Assembly (NCBI GenBank): GCA_023428065.1
Contig: JAEYZI010000023.1
Span: 1 to 25,002 of the forward strand
Length of the DNA stretch: 25,002 nt
Direction: 5' to 3'
Source: Actinomycetes bacterium
GTDB taxonomy: Bacteria; Actinomycetota; Actinomycetes; Actinomycetales; Microbacteriaceae
In this document: positions 21,761-25,002 of the stretch, piece after piece
Layout of the letters: each line of letters begins with the position of its first letter
How positions within the stretch are numbered: the stretch's first letter is position 1
Made by a program: the position numbers and the translations under genes
Notes under the pieces: model-generated
What the model was told of the DNA's origin: nothing
Database searches by the model: none
What the model saw: the letters and a program-made list of their open reading frames with translations, nothing else

Positions 21761-22036
21761 TCAGTCGCCGTCCTCGGCGCGCTCGTCGACGCCGCGCTCG
21801 GCGGTGACGTCGCGCGGCGCGCTGTCGGCCTTCGCCCGCGCGGCCTCGCGCCGGGCGGCGAACTCCGCGCCCACCCGGTTCCGCAGGGTGGGGAAGAAGA
21901 TGTACGAGACCGTGAAGCCGATGACGGCGGCCACGGCGGCCGCGAGCAGGTAGTGCAGCCCGAGCACGAGGAGCAGTGCGAACACACCGCCGAAGAGGGC
22001 GAGGCGCAGCAGCGTGTACGGGATCCAGGCGGGCAC
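21761..22036 (-). CDS. DUF4229-type small membrane protein
   Basis: The 91-residue product starts VPAWIPYTLLRLALFGG and has two membrane segments (about 6-26 and 28-48), then a charged, acidic C-terminal tail. This is the pattern I know as DUF4229 in actinobacteria, where it sits beside menaquinone genes; no function is established. The GTG start at 22036 is 6 nt after TATGAT. It is convergent with menA (2 bp between stops) and divergent from the PLDc_N protein gene. Confidence 0.82.
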   Translation of the reverse strand: MPAWIPYTLLRLALFGGVFALLLVLGLHYLLAAAVAAVIGFTVSYIFFPTLRNRVGAEFAARREAARAKADSAPRDVTAERGVDERAEDGD

Positions 22037-22042
22037 CCGGCC

Positions 22043-22048
22043 ATCATA
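22043..22048 (-). promoter_or_regulatory. -10 hexamer TATGAT, leaderless start of the DUF4229 gene
   Basis: On the minus strand TATGAT, 6 nt (GGCCGG), then GTG at 22036. It is the closest match to the TATAAT consensus among the leaderless-type starts here. Confidence 0.6.
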
Positions 22049-22077
22049 GGCGGGCGGCGCTGCGAGGCCGCCCCGCC

Positions 22078-22083
22078 TAGAAT
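22078..22083 (+). promoter_or_regulatory. -10 hexamer TAGAAT, leaderless start of the menD transcript
   Basis: TAGAAT, 6 nt (CGGGGT), then ATG at 22090. It faces away from the TATGAT promoter 30 bp to the left. It would drive the PLDc_N protein and menD. Confidence 0.6.
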
Positions 22084-22089
22084 CGGGGT

Positions 22090-22434
22090 ATGGCTGCCCT
22101 GCTGCGCTACCTCCCGCTCATCATCGCGGTGGTACTGCTCGTCGCGGCCGTCGTCGACATCGTGCGCATCGATCCGTCGCGAGTGCGCGCTCTCCCGAAG
22201 CCCCTGTGGGCCGTCATCGCGATCGGCATCATCGTGATCGGGCCGATCCTGTGGTTCGCGCTCGGCCGCGAACGCCTCGAGCCGCGCCGACGCGCCGCGC
22301 CCGTCGCCCCCGACGACGACCCCGAGTTCCTGCGCCGCCTCGCGCGCGAGAAGGAGCAGGAGCAGCGGATCCGCGACCTCGAGAAGCGTCTCTCCGAGCT
22401 CGACGGCGACGACGACGGCACGAAGAACCCGTGA
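22090..22434 (+). CDS. PLD-nuclease N-terminal-like (PLDc_N) membrane protein
   Basis: The 114-residue protein has two membrane segments (about 6-24 and 38-58) around VDIVRIDPSRVRALPKPLWA, the form of the PLDc_N domain found at the start of cardiolipin synthases and in small standalone actinobacterial proteins. No catalytic HKD motif is present. Residues about 78-105 are a charged helix, likely a coiled coil (FLRRLAREKEQEQRIRDLEK), followed by an acidic end. Its stop overlaps the menD GTG by 4 nt, so the pair is co-translated. A structural or scaffolding role at the membrane is inference. Confidence 0.82.
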   Translation: MAALLRYLPLIIAVVLLVAAVVDIVRIDPSRVRALPKPLWAVIAIGIIVIGPILWFALGRERLEPRRRAAPVAPDDDPEFLRRLAREKEQEQRIRDLEKRLSELDGDDDGTKNP

Positions 22435-24089
22435 CGCGACGCGCGCCCGACGCCCCCGCGAGCGTCTACGCGACCGCCCTCCTGGCGGGATTCGTGCGCC
22501 GCGGTGTCACGGATGTCGTGGTGTGCCCGGGCTCGCGCTCGCAGGCGCTCGCGCTCGCGGCCGCGCGCTTCGAGCAGGCGGGCCTCGTGCGGCTGCATGT
22601 GCGCATCGACGAGCGGTCGGCGGGGTTCCTCGCCCTCGGCCTCGCGATCGAGTCGGGGGTGCCCGCGGTCGTCGTGACGACCTCCGGCACGGCCGTCGCC
22701 AACCTGCACCCGGCGGTGCTCGAGGCCGCCCACTCGGGCGTGCCTCTCGTCGTCGTGAGCGCCGACCGTCCGGAGGAGCTCCGCGGGGTCGGCGCGAATC
22801 AGACGACGCGGCAGGCCGGCATCTTCACGGGGGTCGCGCCGCACGCGTGGGACGTGCCGGCACCCGTCGGCGACGCCGGTGAGGAGGACGCGGCCGACGC
22901 GCTCGCGGCCGAGGTGCTCGACGGCATCCGCGGTCCCCGGCACCTCAATCTCGCCTTCCGCGAGCCGCTCTCCTCGGTCGTACGGCTGCCGGACCTCGAA
23001 CCGGGGGAGTGGCAGCCGCCCGCCCCACCCGCCGGTGAGGCGATCGAGCTCGCCCCCGCCCCCGGCACCGTCGTCGTCGCGGGCGCGGGCGCCGGCGAGG
23101 ATGCCGAGCGCGTCGCACGCGAGCTCGGGGCGCCGCTGCTCGCCGAGGTCTCGAGCGGGGCCCGCTTCGGCCCCCACCTCGTCGCCGCCTACCGTGAGCT
23201 GCTGGGCGCCGCGGGATTCGGCGACCGCGTCGCGCGCGTCATCGTCTTCGGGCATCCCACGCTCAGTCGCGAGGTGCCCGCGCTCGTCGAGCGCCGCGGC
23301 GTCGAGACGATCGTCGTGCGGTCGCCCGGACTCGACGACTACAACCCCGGCCATCGCGTCGCGCGGTTCGCCGACCGGGTCGTCGTCGACACGTCGCGCG
23401 AGCCCGACCCCTCGTGGGCGCGTCGCTGGGTGCACGCCTCCCGATCCCTGCTCGAGGTCGACGAGGGCAGCGTCGCGTCGATCGGCACCGACTACGCCGA
23501 GCGGGCCGCCTTCGCCCGCGACCAGCTGCAGCGGATGCGCGCGCCCGTCTCGCGACGCGAGCTCGTGGAGGCGGTGTGGGCGGCGAGCTGGCCGCACGAC
23601 CGCCTCGTGCTGGGCGCCTCGCGCCTCATCCGCGAGCTCGACCGGGTGGCGCCGGGTAAGCGCATCCCCGTGCACGCGAATCGCGGGCTCGCGGGCATCG
23701 ACGGCACGATCGCGACCGCGACGGGCATCGCTCTCGCCTCCCAGCGCGACGAGGAGCGTCCGGGCGTCACGCGCGTGCTGCTCGGCGACCTCGCCCTGCT
23801 GCACGACGCGGGCTCGCTGCTCGGCGGGGAGGGGGAACCCTGGCCGCGCCTGCAGCTCGTCGTCGGCAACGACCACGGCGGCACGATCTTCGACGGGCTC
23901 GAGGTGGCGCGCTCGGCGGACCCCGCTCTCGCCGACCGCGTGCTGCTGACGCCCCAGAGCGTCGACCTCGCCGCCCTCGCCGCCGCGTACGGGTGGGAGC
24001 ACCGTCTCGTGACGGAGCGCGGGCAACTCGCGGGCGCCCTGACCCCGAGCCCCGTGCGCACGCTCGTCGAGGTGGCGCTCGAACGCTAG
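22431..24089 (+). CDS. menD: SEPHCHC synthase MenD
   Basis: The 552-residue thiamine-diphosphate enzyme performs the committed step, adding the succinyl semialdehyde from 2-oxoglutarate to isochorismate. The N-terminal domain shows VVVCPGSRSQALALA (29-43) and the conserved Glu E61 in HVRIDERSAGF, which activates the cofactor. TTSGTAVANLHPAVLEA and VSADRPEELRGVGANQT are typical MenD blocks. The C-terminal domain has NRGLAGIDGTIATATG and the GDLALLHD metal-diphosphate region. Length is in the family range. The GTG start overlaps the previous stop. Its own TAG stop forms the first three bases of the next gene's -10. Confidence 0.96.
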   Translation: MTRRAPDAPASVYATALLAGFVRRGVTDVVVCPGSRSQALALAAARFEQAGLVRLHVRIDERSAGFLALGLAIESGVPAVVVTTSGTAVANLHPAVLEAAHSGVPLVVVSADRPEELRGVGANQTTRQAGIFTGVAPHAWDVPAPVGDAGEEDAADALAAEVLDGIRGPRHLNLAFREPLSSVVRLPDLEPGEWQPPAPPAGEAIELAPAPGTVVVAGAGAGEDAERVARELGAPLLAEVSSGARFGPHLVAAYRELLGAAGFGDRVARVIVFGHPTLSREVPALVERRGVETIVVRSPGLDDYNPGHRVARFADRVVVDTSREPDPSWARRWVHASRSLLEVDEGSVASIGTDYAERAAFARDQLQRMRAPVSRRELVEAVWAASWPHDRLVLGASRLIRELDRVAPGKRIPVHANRGLAGIDGTIATATGIALASQRDEERPGVTRVLLGDLALLHDAGSLLGGEGEPWPRLQLVVGNDHGGTIFDGLEVARSADPALADRVLLTPQSVDLAALAAAYGWEHRLVTERGQLAGALTPSPVRTLVEVALER

Positions 24090-24092
24090 CGT
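24087..24092 (+). promoter_or_regulatory. -10 hexamer TAGCGT, leaderless start of ppk2
   Basis: TAGCGT, 6 nt (GAACGC), then ATG at 24099. The TAG is at the same time the stop codon of menD. No ribosome binding site is visible. Confidence 0.5.
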
Positions 24093-24098
24093 GAACGC

Positions 24099-24929
24099 AT
24101 GAGCTTCGCCGAGCAGCTGCGTGTGGGTGACGGTTTCCGCCTCGCGGAGGTCGATCCGGATGCGACCCCCGGTTTCGCGGGCGGCAAGAGCGAGGGCGAG
24201 GCGGCCCTCGCCGCGGGGGAGGCCGAGCTCGACCGCCTGCAGGAGCTGCTGTTCGCGAACTCCGAGCACGACCCGCGCAGCGTCCTGCTCGTCCTCCAGG
24301 CGATGGACACGGCGGGCAAGGGGGGCATCCTGCGGCACGTCGTGGGCGCGGTCGACCCGCAGGGAGTGCACATCCACGCCTTCAAGAAGCCGACGCCCGA
24401 GGAGCTCGCGCACGACTTCCTCTGGCGCGTCGAGCGCGAGCTCCCTCGTCCCGGCCGCATCGGCGTCTTCGACCGCTCCCACTACGAGGACGTGCTCATC
24501 GGGCGCGTGCGGCAGCTCGCCCCGGCCGAGGAGATCGATCGCCGCTACGGCGCGATCGTCGACTTCGAGGAGCGCGTCGCCGCCTCGGGCACCGTCATCG
24601 TCAAGTGCATGCTGCACATCTCCGCCGACGAGCAGCGCGACCGTCTCGCCGAGCGGCTCGAGCGGCCCGACAAGTACTGGAAGTTCAACCCCGGCGACCT
24701 CGCCGAGCGCGCCCTGTGGGACGACTACCAGGAGGCCTACCAGCTCGCGATCGAGCGCACGTCGACGCCGACCGCGCCGTGGTACGTGATCCCGGCGAAC
24801 CGCAAGTGGTTCGCGCGGCTCGCGGTCGCCGAGCTGCTCACGGATGCGCTGCGCTCGCTCGGGCAGGACTGGCCACCCGCGGACTTCGACGTCGAGGAGC
24901 AGCGGCGGGCCCTCGCGGCCTCCGTCTAG
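24099..24929 (+). CDS. ppk2: PPK2-family polyphosphate kinase
   Basis: The 276-residue cytoplasmic enzyme moves phosphate between polyphosphate and nucleotides. PPK2 hallmarks are the Walker A-like QAMDTAGKGG (67-76), HAFKKPTPEELAHDFLWR (lid and arginine region, 93-110), the Walker B-like VFDRSHYEDVL (123-133), DKYWKFNPGDLAER and the C-terminal PANRKWFARL. Length and motifs match single-domain PPK2 of the polyphosphate:nucleotide phosphotransferase group; direction and nucleotide (AMP, ADP, GDP) cannot be told. It follows menD with its own leaderless-type start, so it may simply be a neighbour. Confidence 0.92.
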   Translation: MSFAEQLRVGDGFRLAEVDPDATPGFAGGKSEGEAALAAGEAELDRLQELLFANSEHDPRSVLLVLQAMDTAGKGGILRHVVGAVDPQGVHIHAFKKPTPEELAHDFLWRVERELPRPGRIGVFDRSHYEDVLIGRVRQLAPAEEIDRRYGAIVDFEERVAASGTVIVKCMLHISADEQRDRLAERLERPDKYWKFNPGDLAERALWDDYQEAYQLAIERTSTPTAPWYVIPANRKWFARLAVAELLTDALRSLGQDWPPADFDVEEQRRALAASV

Positions 24930-24937
24930 GGCCGGGC

Positions 24938-25002
24938 ATGAGCGCCGACGCCGCGGTGAGCCCGCCCCTGCAGCTCCCCCTCCCCGGGGCCTCGTTCGGG
25001 CA
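24938..25002 (+). CDS. Start of a further gene, possibly DUF805 (partial)
   Basis: Only 21 codons are present, from an ATG at 24938. The peptide MSADAAVSPPLQLPLPGASFG resembles the lead-in of small DUF805 membrane proteins of actinobacteria, which often begin with a Pro/Leu stretch and a GA.FG element before the first membrane segment. That match is from memory and weak. The start is 8 nt after the ppk2 stop; a TAGGGC at 24927-24932, with 5 nt to the ATG, only partly matches the leaderless pattern. Confidence 0.4.
   Translation, partial: MSADAAVSPPLQLPLPGASFG

Noticed and set aside
22107..24617. 836-codon minus-strand frame opposite menD and ppk2
   Set aside because: Shadow of two strong genes; no motif and no start signal.

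Overview
The window is high-GC DNA with very dense coding, many GTG starts and 4-nt start/stop overlaps. Gene content (menaquinone pathway, ResA/CcdA/ResB/CcsB cytochrome c maturation, MsiK-style ABC importers, and what looks like an archaeal-type aspartyl-tRNA synthetase start) points to an actinobacterium, most likely Microbacteriaceae. This is inferred from gene families and composition; no 16S or other marker is present. It looks like ordinary chromosome: I see no phage, plasmid, transposase, integrase, CRISPR array, tRNA or rRNA.

Layout. (1) 1-1961: the start of a class II aminoacyl-tRNA synthetase (minus, cut by the window edge), a 71-bp imperfect palindrome, an APH-fold phosphotransferase, and a convergent nucleotidyltransferase. 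(2) 1962-9767: a sugar-uptake operon: ROK regulator, two ABC permeases, a lipoprotein binding protein, a cytoplasmic GH15 and a cytoplasmic GH31 alpha-glycosidase. No ABC ATPase is encoded, so a shared ATPase elsewhere is implied. The likely substrate is an imported alpha-gluco-oligosaccharide (isomaltooligosaccharide is my best guess). (3) 9784-12487: an HxlR regulator with one cysteine, divergent from a 757-residue fusion of a luciferase-like flavin monooxygenase and a covalent-FAD oxidase; a perfect palindrome sits on the regulator's -10. (4) 12523-17096: a coupled run of histidine phosphatase, ResA/TlpA thioredoxin, CcdA, ResB and CcsB (system II cytochrome c maturation). (5) 17152-24089: menaquinone genes menC (minus), menB, menE, menA and menD, with three small membrane proteins between them. 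(6) 24099-25002: a PPK2 polyphosphate kinase and the first 21 codons of what may be a DUF805 protein.

Regions 4 and 5 belong together: they make the quinone pool and the c-type cytochromes of the respiratory chain, an arrangement I recall from other actinobacteria. No gap exceeds 300 bp.

The most striking cross-window signal is regulatory. At least nine gene starts carry a TANNNT hexamer exactly 6 nt before the ATG/GTG and little or no Shine-Dalgarno, the signature of leaderless transcription. First and lone genes tend to have it; coupled downstream genes do not, with ccsB as an informative exception. The candidates for something under-described are the LLM-FAD fusion with its HxlR switch, the two intergenic palindromic elements (156-226 and 20594-20651), and the ROK operator lying across two face-to-face promoters. 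I did not find a clearly new defence or mobile system.
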